Counted from the first letter of the stretch, positions 21,801 through 30,900 are shown. The stretch: DNA of 64,000 nt from Pipra filicauda (GCF_003945595.2 NW_024104554.1:1984001-2048000), one strand, 5' to 3'. Numbers and translations are program-made. Notes: a model not told the origin generated them from the letters alone.

Positions 21801-24487
21801 TCAAAGACACAGTCATTTATTATAAGAGCTGTTAAGAGGAAATTACAATTATCTGATGTGTTTAATTCTAATCTCTCAAACATATTCCTCTATAGGTAAT
21901 AACATCATCATCATCATCATCATGGCTAGGCTTCGCGAACGAAGATTTGGGAAGGCTCTATCCACATTTGCTGCAGGCACGCTGGTGGCTTATAAGGCCA
22001 ATACGTGACAGACAAATCCGATTGCAAAAGGCACAGCAGAAAGACTCCACACAAATATTTGCTATTACTTGACGGTATTCGTTATGATGGTAGGAAGCAA
22101 AGGCTGGCAAAATGGTTGGAATTATAGTAGAACTGCTGCCTAGCTAGAGAAAACATACTCAAAATACAAGAAAAAGGAAAAGGCAGGAATATATGGGGAG
22201 CTTTCTCTTCCTAGTACTCTCTTGACATTAAACTGTCAGCTTGGCCAACTCTGGCTACAAAATGGGGGATCTCCTGTTTCTATAATAATCCATAGTTATT
22301 TCCCTTTCTAGTTTCCTATTCTGTCTTAAAATTGTACTAAAAGACAAACAGAATTCATCAAATCATCATGGGAGAAAATCCCACAGCAACTCTAAATCCA
22401 CAAGGATTGGAAAATAAACAAGAAGTGCACACAGAAAAGTTAAAAGGGAGAGAACTTTGCCAGAACCTAGAGAAAGCAATATAAGGTATGAGAAGAAGCC
22501 ATTTGGCTTGGACACTGAACTATGGCTCTGGAAATTATTTCATTACATTAAAAAGGAATTAGCATTAATCATTCCCACACTTGTCCAGGCTGAGTGCTAT
22601 CCAGGCATTAACAAAAGAACACAGGTACCTGAAATTAAACAATGATCCCCCTTAAAATAAGTTAGGTGCGTAGATACAATACCTTCTTCGTCTACAGAAA
22701 CACTGCGAATTATGACAGGGCTGGAGTACGCTGGCAGTATCAAAGGTAAGTTAGATGGCACAGCATATCCACAAGGGACAGGAACAGAATATCCACCAGA
22801 CAAGTTTGGACTTGCACATTCATCTTGAGGACTTGGTTCTGGTGATGAGGATGGATCCTTGTCTTGGATTGGTGAAATATTTATGACTGAGTAGGGATTT
22901 ACTTTGGCTGGAGCACCTTCCACAGCAGGTTCTGATGTTTGCAGTTTCTCACTGTTTTCTAAATTATCAGTTCCTTTAGTTGAAAAATCAAACAAAAATA
23001 TAATGTTTTATTTTTCATACCTCTTCAAACTGCTCTAATATTACTCTTTGCAAGCATCCTAAACACTGACACTTACTATACAAGTTCTATAGTAAAGTTG
23101 TATAGTTACAATCTATGACTCAAAACTCCCAAACAGTAGTGCCATCTTCTCTATTTTACAGATGAATAATGCAACAGTAGCAAAACAAGATGAGTTACAA
23201 GGATGCCTACGGAAAAACAGTAACTGGATTGCAAATCTTGAATAGGAGGGTATCTGACAAGTAGCCAGGCTCCTCTTTTTCTTCTCATAAGCACATGGCT
23301 CAAAACACTCTTAAACCCTGAAGGTTAAAATCTGGATTATAGATTATCTGGATCTTATAAACACAAATGTAAGCAACATTTTAGGAATAGGCATGAGGAC
23401 AGAAAAAGTTCACTGGAGGACATTCCTCAAACAGTCCTGAAAATGCCCTGTTAAGAAAAGGAAAAATAACTTTCCAAGTTTTTCTCTTTGAAAATGTATT
23501 GTTTTCATTTATGTGAAGTTCCCGGTACTTTTTGAGACAAGCTGAGACACAGCAGAACCAAAGGCCCCTCTGAAGTGAGCTACAGAACTGCATCCCAAGC
23601 AATCAAATAGTTCTGAGCTATAAGCACAGCTTCACAGATGGATCAGCAAGCAACAAATTTTCAGGGAAAGATGGTGTTTAAGTTTCAGGTTGTCAAACTG
23701 CATAGTCATCTGAAGAGTTAATTATCTTTCATTGCCATGAGCACAACAACTCTGCTTACAAAAGGAAACTGGAACAAAGTAAACAAAATCAGCTGTTAGC
23801 AATTTGAGCAGAATACAGCAATTTCCAGACTATACCTCAGCACTGGGAACATCTAAAAATATTATAACAAATATTTTAATGTTTAGTAAGACTTCTGTTT
23901 ATGAACAAAATTCATACATTTAAACTCCACTTAGTTTTATGCATATCTTAAGACCAGCAACCAGCAAGCTCAGCTGCGAGACAGCTTATCTCAAGCTATC
24001 CACATGCCATAAAATCTGCAAGGACAATGTTTACCTGTAGTATGACACTGTGACCGTGCCCAATCCATTGGTTCGAATGTCACATTTGGACGGGAAACCT
24101 CACAGGAATTACATGTGATGGCCATTTGCCTTGTCAAATCTACCATGACTGTAACTGGCAGGAATATTCAGAACATTTTAATGGTATTTCCATGGAAACC
24201 TCTTTTTACAGTATTTTTATTGCACTGTCAAAAAAAGGCACCCTACGATCAGTCTTGATTATTTAGCCTAGTGGAGGCACAGACTGACAGGTTGACTTAC
24301 CTGTGGCATCAGCCTCTTGGTGGTCTATGTTATTTCCAGGATCAGCAGGAGGTGGCACAATGGTTTGCCTGTCTGCTTCTGGTATCTCATCTCCACTGTC
24401 AAAGTCAAACTGTTCTCCCTCCTCCTCCTCCTCATCGTTTGTACCCGCGGCTTTCGGTTCACGCTCTAGAACTGTGCAGAAAGACAT
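723..24487 (-). CDS. ARHGEF10: ARHGEF10, Rho guanine-nucleotide exchange factor 10 (5' half, 14 coding exons; 3' part outside window)
   Basis: Established for the family: ARHGEF10 exchanges GDP for GTP on RhoA-type GTPases; in people it has been linked to slowed nerve conduction. Seen here: 14 minus-strand exons, all with GT/AG borders, whose phases chain without a break into 608 codons (1,824 nt): 24301-24487, 22683-22973, 21538-21598, 20430-20509, 19241-19297, 16484-16647, 13323-13439, 11966-12080, 9450-9562, 5800-5877, 5400-5579, 4300-4416, 2274-2366, 723-893. Order of parts: acidic N terminus (about residues 17-40), Pro/Ser-rich segment with KVNPYS and [13 protein letters not shown], two IYDDV motifs (about 212 and 229), charged helical segment (about 281-345), DH domain (about 397-600) with the KPIQRFPQF signature. 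The match to mammalian ARHGEF10, from memory, is near collinear and excludes the paralogue ARHGEF10L. The start codon is uncertain (see the first coding exon). The PH-like and WD40-like C-terminal half continues beyond base 1. Confidence 0.96.
894..2273 (-). other. ARHGEF10 intron between coding exons 13 and 14
   Basis: About 1.4 kb. Mostly AT-rich unique sequence, with a somewhat GC-richer block at about 1540-1860 that I could not assign to a repeat family. Confidence 0.8.
2274..2366 (-). CDS. ARHGEF10: ARHGEF10 coding exon 13 (residues 521-551), DH signature
   Basis: 93 nt, 31 codons, phase 0 to 0; acceptor ATTGCAG|CAG, donor TGCAG|GTAAAT. It encodes [19 protein letters not shown], then [24 protein letters not shown] is conserved region 3, the DH catalytic signature helix. 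The acceptor is a tandem NAGNAG, so one glutamine at the exon start may be optional. Confidence 0.97.
2367..4299 (-). other. ARHGEF10 intron between coding exons 12 and 13
   Basis: About 1.9 kb of unique AT-rich sequence. No repeat or RNA gene recognised. Confidence 0.8.
4300..4416 (-). CDS. ARHGEF10: ARHGEF10 coding exon 12 (residues 482-520), DH domain
   Basis: 117 nt, 39 codons, phase 0 to 0; acceptor TTCCAG|TT, donor AAAG|GTGAGT. It encodes [20 protein letters not shown], then [19 protein letters not shown]. The Y..Y..N pattern matches the helix carrying conserved region 2 of DH domains. Confidence 0.96.
4417..5399 (-). other. ARHGEF10 intron between coding exons 11 and 12
   Basis: About 1 kb. 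Nothing recognisable beyond the splice sites. Confidence 0.8.
5400..5579 (-). CDS. ARHGEF10: ARHGEF10 coding exon 11 (residues 422-481), DH domain
   Basis: 180 nt, 60 codons, phase 0 to 0; acceptor CCCACAG|CA after a C/T-rich tract, donor TTCA|GTAAGC. It begins [20 protein letters not shown] and ends with [12 protein letters not shown]. These are the central DH helices, including the F..I..IL segment and the IGDVF motif typical of RhoGEFs. Confidence 0.97.
5800..5877 (-). CDS. ARHGEF10: ARHGEF10 coding exon 10 (residues 396-421), start of the DH domain
   Basis: 78 nt, 26 codons, phase 0 to 0; acceptor TAACAG|GT, donor GGAG|GTACCT. It encodes [20 protein letters not shown] and then LKRILE. 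The E..Y..AL pattern is conserved region 1 of Dbl-homology domains, where the conserved glutamate helps contact switch I of the GTPase. Confidence 0.95.
6190..6286 (+). mobile_element. CR1 LINE 3'-end fragment
   Basis: Reads in the sense direction of CR1: TTGGGCTGTCCTGTGCAGGG, then GATGATCCTTGTACATCCCT, TTCCAACTCAGGATATTC and the TATGATCCTGTGA tail. This is the typical last 100 bases of avian CR1, heavily 5'-truncated. Confidence 0.9.
6792..6848. repeat. Intronic hairpin with a perfect 10-bp stem
   Basis: ATGGATTTGG (6814-6823) pairs with CCAAATCCAT (6830-6839) around a 6-base loop. A weaker outer pair GATTAG (6792-6797) and CTAATC (6843-6848) could extend it. Likely incidental; the arms are too short for a typical precursor microRNA. 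Confidence 0.5.
7440..8640 (-). mobile_element. Old CR1 LINE fragment (ORF2 3' part, degraded)
   Basis: The plus strand reads as the complement of CR1. Recognisable blocks include GCCAAAAGCCCTGCTAAAGC, CTCCATCACCTTCCCTGGGA with CTGAGGTGAGG, and AAAGCTGAGGCAAAAGTGGC. The match is clear from about 7690 to 8600; the part from 7440 is assigned by continuity and raised GC. All frames are interrupted. Open frames here are shadows of the dead element. Confidence 0.75.
9450..9562 (-). CDS. ARHGEF10: ARHGEF10 coding exon 9 (residues 358-395), linker to the DH domain
   Basis: 113 nt, phase 1 to 0; acceptor TTTGTAG|AT, donor CAGCAG|GTAATA. It encodes [19 protein letters not shown], then [19 protein letters not shown]. 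The [11 protein letters not shown] end is collinear with mammalian ARHGEF10 and sits just before the first DH helix. Confidence 0.95.
11043..11047. repeat. Target-site duplication, left copy (GTAAC)
   Basis: Directly abuts the first TG of the solo LTR and is repeated exactly at 11641-11645 after its terminal CA. Confidence 0.9.
11048..11640 (+). mobile_element. Solo LTR of an avian endogenous retrovirus (ERVL-type)
   Basis: 593 bp with TG...CA ends, flanked by a perfect 5-bp duplication GTAAC (11043-11047 and 11641-11645), which is the ERVL-type target-site length. It has the layout of a widespread avian LTR: CTGGTTTTGGCTG at the start, GTGACCCAAACTGACCAAAG in the middle, a TATA-like ACATAAA near 11323, a poly(A) signal ATTAAA at 11508-11513, and a GGCTGGGGTTAAACCACGACA end. 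No internal retroviral region remains, so it arose by LTR-LTR recombination. It is antisense to ARHGEF10. Confidence 0.93.
11641..11645. repeat. Target-site duplication, right copy (GTAAC)
   Basis: Directly follows the terminal CA of the solo LTR; identical to 11043-11047. Confidence 0.9.
11966..12080 (-). CDS. ARHGEF10: ARHGEF10 coding exon 8 (residues 320-357), basic helix
   Basis: 115 nt, phase 0 to 1; acceptor TTACAG|AT, donor TCAAG|GTATAT. It encodes [20 protein letters not shown] and then a basic stretch with [11 protein letters not shown]. It continues the charged helix of the previous exon and ends in a Ser/Arg/Lys-rich stretch with RTKS, a possible basophilic kinase site (inference). 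Confidence 0.95.
12081..13322 (-). other. ARHGEF10 intron between coding exons 7 and 8
   Basis: About 1.2 kb, AT-rich, with a slightly GC-richer block near 12880-13050. No element recognised. Confidence 0.8.
13323..13439 (-). CDS. ARHGEF10: ARHGEF10 coding exon 7 (residues 281-319), charged helix
   Basis: 117 nt, exactly 39 codons, phase 0 to 0; acceptor ACTTTAG|C, donor GAAG|GTAGTG. It encodes [20 protein letters not shown] followed by a stretch ending in KQKHELK, rich in Lys/Glu with heptad-like Leu spacing and consistent with the predicted coiled coil before the DH domain. A symmetric exon that could be skipped in frame. Confidence 0.96.
13440..16483 (-). other. ARHGEF10 intron between coding exons 6 and 7
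   Basis: About 3.0 kb. It holds an unexplained GC-rich block at 15480-15880 with overlapping open frames on both strands. The rest is AT-rich with no recognised repeat. Confidence 0.75.
15480..15880. other. Unassigned GC-rich intronic block
   Basis: About 400 bp of clearly higher GC than the flanking intron, with overlapping long open frames on both strands caused by composition (none with a recognisable domain). Possibly a remnant LTR; no TG...CA ends or duplication could be fixed. Confidence 0.4.
16484..16647 (-). CDS. ARHGEF10: ARHGEF10 coding exon 6 (residues 226-280), second IYDDV motif
   Basis: 164 nt, phase 1 to 0; acceptor CTTGCAG|AG, donor GACAT|GTATGT. It encodes [15 protein letters not shown], then [19 protein letters not shown] and [15 protein letters not shown]. 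This is an acidic, serine- and tyrosine-rich block that is highly conserved in ARHGEF10. It ends at HKRH, just before the helical segment. Confidence 0.96.
16648..19240 (-). other. ARHGEF10 intron between coding exons 5 and 6
   Basis: About 2.6 kb of unique AT-rich sequence. Nothing recognisable. Confidence 0.8.
19241..19297 (-). CDS. ARHGEF10: ARHGEF10 coding exon 5 (residues 207-225), first IYDDV motif
   Basis: 57 nt, phase 1 to 1; acceptor TTTTAG|AT, donor CCAG|GTTTGA. The donor is weak, with T at positions +3 and +4. It encodes [19 protein letters not shown]. The exon is symmetric, so skipping it would keep the frame and remove the first of the two IYDDV motifs. Confidence 0.92.
19298..20429 (-). 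other. ARHGEF10 intron between coding exons 4 and 5
   Basis: About 1.1 kb; a CR1 3' end occupies about 19360-19478. The rest is unique. Confidence 0.8.
19360..19478 (+). mobile_element. CR1 LINE 3'-end fragment
   Basis: CR1 sense strand: GTAGGTCCCCTCCAACAGAA followed by the tail ATATTCTATTCTATTCTA. 5'-truncated to about 120 bp and antisense to the host gene. Confidence 0.85.
20430..20509 (-). CDS. ARHGEF10: ARHGEF10 coding exon 4 (residues 180-206)
   Basis: 80 nt, phase 2 to 1; acceptor ATCAAG|T, donor GGAAA|GTAAGT. It encodes [16 protein letters not shown] followed by [11 protein letters not shown]. The DPANTAWME string is nearly invariant in the family from memory. The exon joins cleanly to the next one at ME|N. 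Confidence 0.93.
20796..21110 (+). mobile_element. Probable old CR1 LINE fragment
   Basis: Blocks in CR1 sense order: ACATCAGGAGGCAGCAGGCT, GTTACCCTCCTCTGG, TGGTGAGGCTGAACCTGCAG and GAAAGACATGGAGCT. Diverged and interrupted, so the limits are approximate. Confidence 0.6.
21402..21431. repeat. A-rich tract
   Basis: A run of about 20 A, then G and further A. No upstream element body recognised. Confidence 0.8.
21538..21598 (-). CDS. ARHGEF10: ARHGEF10 coding exon 3 (residues 160-179)
   Basis: 61 nt, phase 1 to 2; acceptor TTGGCAG|GT after a T-rich tract, donor AATAG|GTGATT. It encodes [19 protein letters not shown], which aligns with the acidic linker of mammalian ARHGEF10 ending in SSEEP. 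The exon is too small to stand out as an ORF and was placed by phase and homology. Confidence 0.88.
21599..22682 (-). other. ARHGEF10 intron between coding exons 2 and 3
   Basis: About 1.1 kb; contains the RTE-like 3' fragment at about 21903-22057. The remainder is unique. Confidence 0.8.
21903..22057 (-). mobile_element. RTE-like LINE, 3'-terminal fragment
   Basis: Read on the minus strand it encodes a C2HC zinc-finger tail (C-x2-C-x12-H-x3-C, with [18 protein letters not shown]), a stop, a short 3' untranslated part ending CGAAGCCTAGCC, and a (ATG)n tail (plus strand CATCATCAT, 21903-21923). It shares this whole arrangement with the element at 54384-54849, at roughly 80-85% identity by eye. 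5'-truncated to about 155 bp. No clear target-site duplication found. RTE-clade assignment is inference from the C-terminal motif and tail. Confidence 0.75.
22683..22973 (-). CDS. ARHGEF10: ARHGEF10 coding exon 2 (residues 63-159), Pro/Ser-rich
   Basis: 291 nt, phase 1 to 1; acceptor CTAAAG|GA, donor GAAG|GTATTG. It contains KVNPYSVI, a serine/proline run SSSPEPSP, and [13 protein letters not shown] followed by [10 protein letters not shown], all collinear with the mammalian protein. It has no known fold and is probably disordered. An NPY-type turn is visible at about residue 88. Both edges keep the reading frame with the flanking exons. Confidence 0.95.
22974..24300 (-). other. ARHGEF10 intron between coding exons 1 and 2
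   Basis: About 1.3 kb of unique AT-rich sequence; no repeat recognised. Confidence 0.8.
24301..24487 (-). CDS. ARHGEF10: ARHGEF10 first coding exon (residues 1-62), start ATG at 24487 proposed
   Basis: Donor ACAG|GTAAGT at 24300. It encodes EREPKAAG followed by an acidic run ([20 protein letters not shown]), the hallmark N terminus of ARHGEF10. The strongest splice-acceptor-like site is CTGCACAG at 24472-24479, which would start the exon at 24471 without any ATG. The only nearby in-frame ATG is at 24487, four codons below an in-frame TAA. I prefer this ATG, because the human protein (from memory) also begins at almost this place. It requires an acceptor above it (weak AAG candidates give exon edges at 24489 or 24504) or a promoter in intron 1. 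Confidence 0.75.
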
Positions 24488-26156
24488 GCCTTTCGTTGTT
24501 TATTCTTAGTAATGATTTCATGGGACCAGTGAGTGTTCCACATTACAAATGAAGCTTATACAATGAACCCTTAGATTTTAGGGTTACTGGAACAGAACAA
24601 AAGCTCCTTGACATGGTGATAACCCCATGCAGTTTTCAATAAATCCTTCAGCGTAAACAAGGAAATTACTTGGAAAGCAATTAAGACGTGATAATGCAAA
24701 TACCTTTGGTTTTGTCATAATGACCCAAAACATTTTTAGAAAAATCCTTTAACGGCCAGTTCTTTAAATGAGAAAACGTCACAGGTCAATTTATTTGTAC
24801 AGGGACTTTGGGACTTTATAACTTCAAGTCATTTTTCCTTTCTAACTCAAACTCCTAAATCTATTCTTTAACAGTGTCCAAATGCCAGTCATGGTAAACT
24901 TTCTTCCCACACTTAATGAGACCAATCAGATTGGTTTTACTCCTCCAATCTGTGACAGTTTTAAACTAATGAATTTATGCAACATATTATTAGCCCTACT
25001 ACCACACACAAGGTGCACTCTGGTGGAGATGGGGAGGGTTGACTTTTCAGTTCTTACCTTTCAAGAAGTAATGGCTGAAATAATTACACCCTAATATGGA
25101 TAGGAAGTGTGAATGTGGGGGTTTTTTGTGTTTGCTTGTGAAGACACCGTAGCAGAGAATTGGCACTGTACATGGGGTTGGGGAGCAGGAACAGGTAGAA
25201 GTGGAGGGCAGTTTTCCTCCATGCCATTCTGGAAAACCCACAAGGATTTAAGCCCCCTCATGTATCTATAGCATAAAACTATACACTAAAATAGACAAAG
25301 ATGTAAACACCAATATTTTATAAAAATATACCTGAAGTCGATAAGGTTCTCTCTGCCTCTTCTTTCAGGTAACACAAAATGAAAAATAAAGTTTTGCAAG
25401 GGCAATTGAATCTCCTGAGTCATGATGATATTGTCAGCTCTTCTACCATCCAGAAAATATTTTTTGTCTTTATGATAAAACCCCCACACCTAAGCTCTAG
25501 ACTGCTTAGATTGTCATGATAATTAGCATTCCTGCCAAGGCTTCTGTTTCTTCAGGCAGGCTGAGCCAGCATATTTTACCAGAGCCACAAATAACAAGAT
25601 CTTTCATGCAGCCTCTCTGCAGGAGAAAAAGTGAACTAATTGCAAAAATAGTAAGGAACAAAAAAAGGGGGTTTCCTGCATTTATTGTCACAGTTTATGG
25701 CTGAGGCAGCATGACACTTAATTTCATTTTGATGCCTTTTAAAAATCCTTCTGGATGAACTCAGTCTTTGGATTAAGGGTTTTCATTTTTTGCTTTTGTT
25801 CATTAGCAATTCTATTTTACCCTGAAAGACGCAAGAAATCCTGCAGAGCTCTTCCAAGTGATTAAAGAAAAACACAGCATTCTTCCTGATTCAGCATCCA
25901 TTTGACTAGATTGTACTACTTGTTGCTTGTTTGTAATGGAGAAAAGAAAGAAAAGAGGGGAGATGTTGTTTTATCTCCAGCATTTTTTTTCAGGTTTTTT
26001 ATGTTTTCAGTATGCCTGCATACTTCAAATTTGGAAAACACAAACACGTGAAATACAAAGTCGAGTGGTTTCTGTCATTACCAGCATGTGAAGTGTTGGT
26101 TACTCACTCAAGTAGATGGCAGATACAAGCAGGTAAGAGCCACAAAACCACAGTTT

Positions 26157-26345
26157 TTCATAGAATCATTTAGGTTGGAAAAGACCCTTAAGATCAAATC
26201 CAAACATTAACCTAACACCACAAAGTCCACTACTAAACCATGTCCCTAAGCACCACATCTACACGCCTACTAAATACCTCTAGGGATGGCAACTCAACCA
26301 CTTCCGTAAGCAGCCTGTTCCAGTGCTTGACAACCCTTCTGGAGG
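26157..26345 (-). mobile_element. CR1 LINE 3'-end fragment
   Basis: The plus strand begins TCATAGAATCATTTAGGTTG, the complement of the CR1 tail, followed by GGAAAAGACCCTTAAGATCA and CAGCCTGTTCCAGTGCTTGA. About 190 bp, 5'-truncated, same orientation as ARHGEF10. Confidence 0.9.
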
Positions 26346-27930
26346 TACACGTGCTGCTGTCTGCCACTCCTCTCACTGTACTGTGTAAGTGAACCACAGC
26401 AACAACCACTTCCAGCATACAAGGTAGCTCTGTCTATGTTTTGCATGGCGGGAGAAGGGGGAAGATGAGGTTACTGGAATGAGTTGATCATATCTGCAGG
26501 ATCAGGCCACTCAGAAAACTGGGGCACTGTTGGAGAAAGGCTCAGCTGAGAACCATGAACACACCTGCTCAGTGGAGGTGAATTCTAGACACTGGCAAAA
26601 GAAAAAGTGTGTATGCTGACAAAATATCCAAGCCATGCAGGGAAACACTGCGGGAGCAGCAAGCACCTCTGAGTTTTGTGGCTCTGAGGTTAGGGAGCTT
26701 CTGGATCCTAATACTTTCGCTGTCCACATACAGGTAACTTAGGTATCAGGTGCCTGGTAACTCTCTACTCCAACACTTTGTTGCAATTCTGCACTCACCC
26801 AAGTCCAGCACAGTGCCATTTGTCAGATAGTCAAGATCTGCCACTAGCAAAAAAAGGTAATTTGAGACACTGCAAGCAAAAGGAATGACTCAGGACCCAG
26901 GAGCAAAACCTGCTCAACCGATGCATAATTTCCCTTCAATGTGCCCCCCTATTTCCTCTAAAAAAAGCAACCAACCCATATTTTATAATTGTGGGAAGAA
27001 TCTTACATAGGAATTGATTTTCTCAACTGGAGTAAAAAAAATATTGGAGGTGCCACCTAATTTTTTTCTGTTATGGTTGTTAACACTGCCCCGTTTCATT
27101 AATTTCAAAACACTTACTTTGCATCATAAATAAACAAGGCACTGAATCCCATAATTGAGCACTGCACCTGGAAAGATCCCCTAATTGCATCACTGATGGG
27201 ACAGCAGGCAAAGATTACAAAAGAGACAAAAAAGAAAAAAAAGAGAGAAACTCCTCAGATTACATGTCCTTTAGAAAGGGCAGACTGAGACAAATATCCT
27301 CACTTCAGAAAGTTTTAAAACTTTATTTTAGCTTTACATCTCTTCTGCATTTACTTAATTCTGCAGGTACAAACTTTAACTTTCAAAATTTACAGATCCC
27401 TTCCACCTCACACTTAATAAAAATATTCTCCTTTAAGCTTTTAATCTCTAGGGCATACTATTTCATTTGATGGAAAACGTATTTTAACAGAAACAAAAAG
27501 AGGGTGGAGGCTTTTTGCTTCCATTTGAGAGCTGCTCAGCACAGCACATAAATAAAGATTATTTCATACAAAAAATGACAAACTCCTCTTTTGAAAATAT
27601 ATACTTTTTCCGCAGTTCTTTTTGTTTTGTCACAACAACACACAGACAAAAGCACTTGTGAAATGCTACAATTAGGAAGACACAGCGGAGTTAGACTCAG
27701 GCTGAACCTGGCTACTAAAACCATCACAAATCTTGCCAAATTTCATGCTTATGAAGAAAGTCCCAGTTCCTCCTACCCTTTACCTGCAAGTCAAAAGGAT
27801 CAAGCCAAAAAGTGCATTTCCAGGCAACGGTGGTTGCAGAAAAAAAGTGGGGGTGGGGATGTGTGAGGGTGGAATGTTCAAAGACACCGTCCCCTCTAAA
27901 AAACACAGAGGACAACTACTTCCTTTTCTC

Positions 27931-27979
27931 TTTTTTTTTTTTTTTTTAACATAATTTTAAAATGCACTTTTTTTTTTCC
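27931..27979. repeat. T-rich low-complexity tract
   Basis: Two T runs (about 17 and 11) separated by AT-rich sequence. No retrotransposed gene body was found beside them. Confidence 0.8.
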
Positions 27980-30900
27980 CCAAAGAAATAATCGCAGACT
28001 GCTTAGCATGACGGAGTCTATCTGGAATTACTTCAAATTATTAAATTAGTTACTAAAAATCCAATTTGCCCTTTCACCATTACTCACATCCATAATTTTA
28101 CGCGTGCCAAACAGAGCAATGAGAATACAATAATTGATTAAAATTTTTCATCTTATGCCAATACCACTCTGAAGCTCTGCAAATGCTTCAGGGAAATTCT
28201 TGCACTTCTAGAAATTTCTATTTGGAGTTTTAAAGCATGAAAAAAATAAATCTGATATAATGGAAAAACTGTCTTCAAGTTAAATTAAGTGCGAAAGGGT
28301 AAATTTAGAATTAGAAAAAGGAATATATACTCTCATAGTTGTTAGCACAACACAGAGTTTTATGACTTTTTTCTGAGGTATATTATTCAGTGGAATGAAT
28401 TTTCTTAAAGGTCACTTCAAAAACAAGCTCACTTAGACTGTGTTTACAGAGATCTGCTGGGGCATAAGCAAATTTAAACAAATTTTGGTCACTCTGCCAA
28501 TTGCAAAGCATTCTTGGCATCATCTGCTTTCCCATTCATTATCCTTAGATTATTTATAGTTCAAAGTAATATAGCTAAGGAGTTAAAGGAGTGACATTAA
28601 TTTTAAAGCCCAGAATAAGCTAGTGAAGCTTCATTAACAATTTTATTAAATGGTTTATTTTAGAGAAACAGAATTAAAACAAAAGCTCTGCACTTACTAT
28701 CAAGCGCACTTTCAAGACAATGAGAACACACAGGGGAAAAAAAAAGGCACCTCAAATCTCTATGCCCCCTTGTAATTGCATAAATCAGAGGTGATCCTGA
28801 AGAAGTCAACTTCAATGAAAAACCATGACAAAGGAAGAATGAAATAGAAACCCAAGCACGAACATTTTAGCAGTCTGGAGCCCAGTACAATAGACCTGGA
28901 ACACTGGACATAGGCACACTGCCATCAAGAAATATGAATACTTTAGCCTATGTTTTAAGGTTTGAAAAATATTTTTAGAAATATAAGTAAGGCTTCTGTA
29001 TAATCAGGAATGTCATCCTTGCAATCAGCTGTACTCCTTTTTTTAATTAAAGTAAGCAGGGAACTATGGAACAAAAGATGAAATGCATCTATTATATTTA
29101 AAAGACTCAATAAAGATTTTTATTCACTTCTACCATATGACCACCTTATATAAACCAATGAAGGAAATAAGCATACAAAGCTTCAACTGGAACATACCTA
29201 GCTATTGTTTAGTGAACAAATATGAATACAAATGGACCTAAAGCAGGCTGGCAAGAGCTGCTCGCTCTTATTCCAATATGCAGTTTTAAAACATTTACCT
29301 TTTTTACTTGTGTTATTTTGGATTGCAACAAGACACTTAGGACTGCAAAGACACACCTTCCTTCAAACTGAATTCCCCAAATGTTTCAACTTCCTACAAA
29401 TACACAAAACTTTTCAGTTAAAAAAAAATATTTTAAAAGTTCGTTATCTCAGAATATTTTTTGGTATTATAAAATTTGTAACCTGTGTAAGTTATCAAGT
29501 CAAAACAAACTACCAGGTATAGCAATCTGAGTACTTATTATTTAACCTTGATACATTCCAGAGATTTCTCTGATGAGATACACTTTCCTTTACAGACTCA
29601 TATTCCTAGACAACTAAAATCTGCCCAGCTCCTTATGTAAGTGTACAAGGCACTAGACAGAAAAAAGAATTGGAAGCATGCAGATACCAGGAAATGACTG
29701 AATTTTTAAAGTTATCATTACTTTTGTACAACTAACCATTTGGGCCCAAATACACCACGCTGACTGTCCTCCAGGATGAACAGGATCTCAAATTGTTCAC
29801 TTTTTATTTCAGGTCAAGTTTCGTAGCAGAGGTTTGGCATTTGTCAGGAAGGTGAAGCTTGTGTTAGGAAACGCTCATGCCTACAGAAGTTCCCAATTTG
29901 GCCAACTTGTAAACCTTTGGAAAATGAAAGTTGTTTCATATTCAGCAGGAACTTGCAGACAGATTTTAAGAATTTCAGTCGCCATCGGATAGCCTCTGGT
30001 TTCTCCCAGCTTGTAGGCACTGATTAGGCTGCATTCCTATGGCTATTTTCAACCTGCTCTCATTTCCCACTCGTGACCACTAGTTCTTCATGATCAGGAG
30101 AGAAAACTAAAGCTAAATATTCCTTCACTGTGGTACCCAGTTGACACTTCGCTCTTCTGCCCTTCCCAAAAGGACACCTCTACTGGCACCTGGGCAGGGA
30201 GAAGGGCAAGTTGCAGGGCAGGAGAGACCCCAAAGGAGGAAGGCTGGCTTTTAGGAGCAAGTGCTTCTGCAAACATTGCCCTTCACTGACACTTCCAAGT
30301 CAGGTGTGACATCCATGAGCACACTACTGGTACCCATAACTCAGCTCCTCACACAGCCATGCAGGTGGAAAGTGTCTATTTTGCTGGGGGAAAAGAAATA
30401 TCTAAAACAAAACTGTGTATGCATAAACACATGAGCGAGCACTCCTTCCTATGCAAAGCAGATCAGAGCCAAGGACTTTCTTTCCCCTTTCACTTGCAGT
30501 TGTGCTAAGCTGGTGTTGCAGGAAACCCAGGTCCCTGCAGTGCAGTCACACTGCTAATTACACACAGTTCACACACACATCCAAAGCATGACCACAACAT
30601 CAGTTTTACAAGTCTCTGTGGAAAAGAGTTACAAAAAAACCCCAAACCAAACCAAACAGTACACATTCATGCAAAAAGTGTTTCCAGTGATGGAAACAAA
30701 GAAAACCACATGAATTAACAGGCTTTCCCTGCAAATACACTACAAAGAAATAAGTAAAATGCCTCTTTAGTATTTTGCAAATACACACATTACATACTAA
30801 TTATGTTGTCAAGCATGCACAACAAATATTATTCTTCTGGAGAAAGTAACTCAAAACCAGAGTCAAAAGAGCAATGAATCTGCCTGCTCAAGTTTCAGAG

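Noticed and set aside
27931..27979. Poly(T) tract as the tail of a processed pseudogene
   Set aside because: No gene-like body or flanking duplication beside it.
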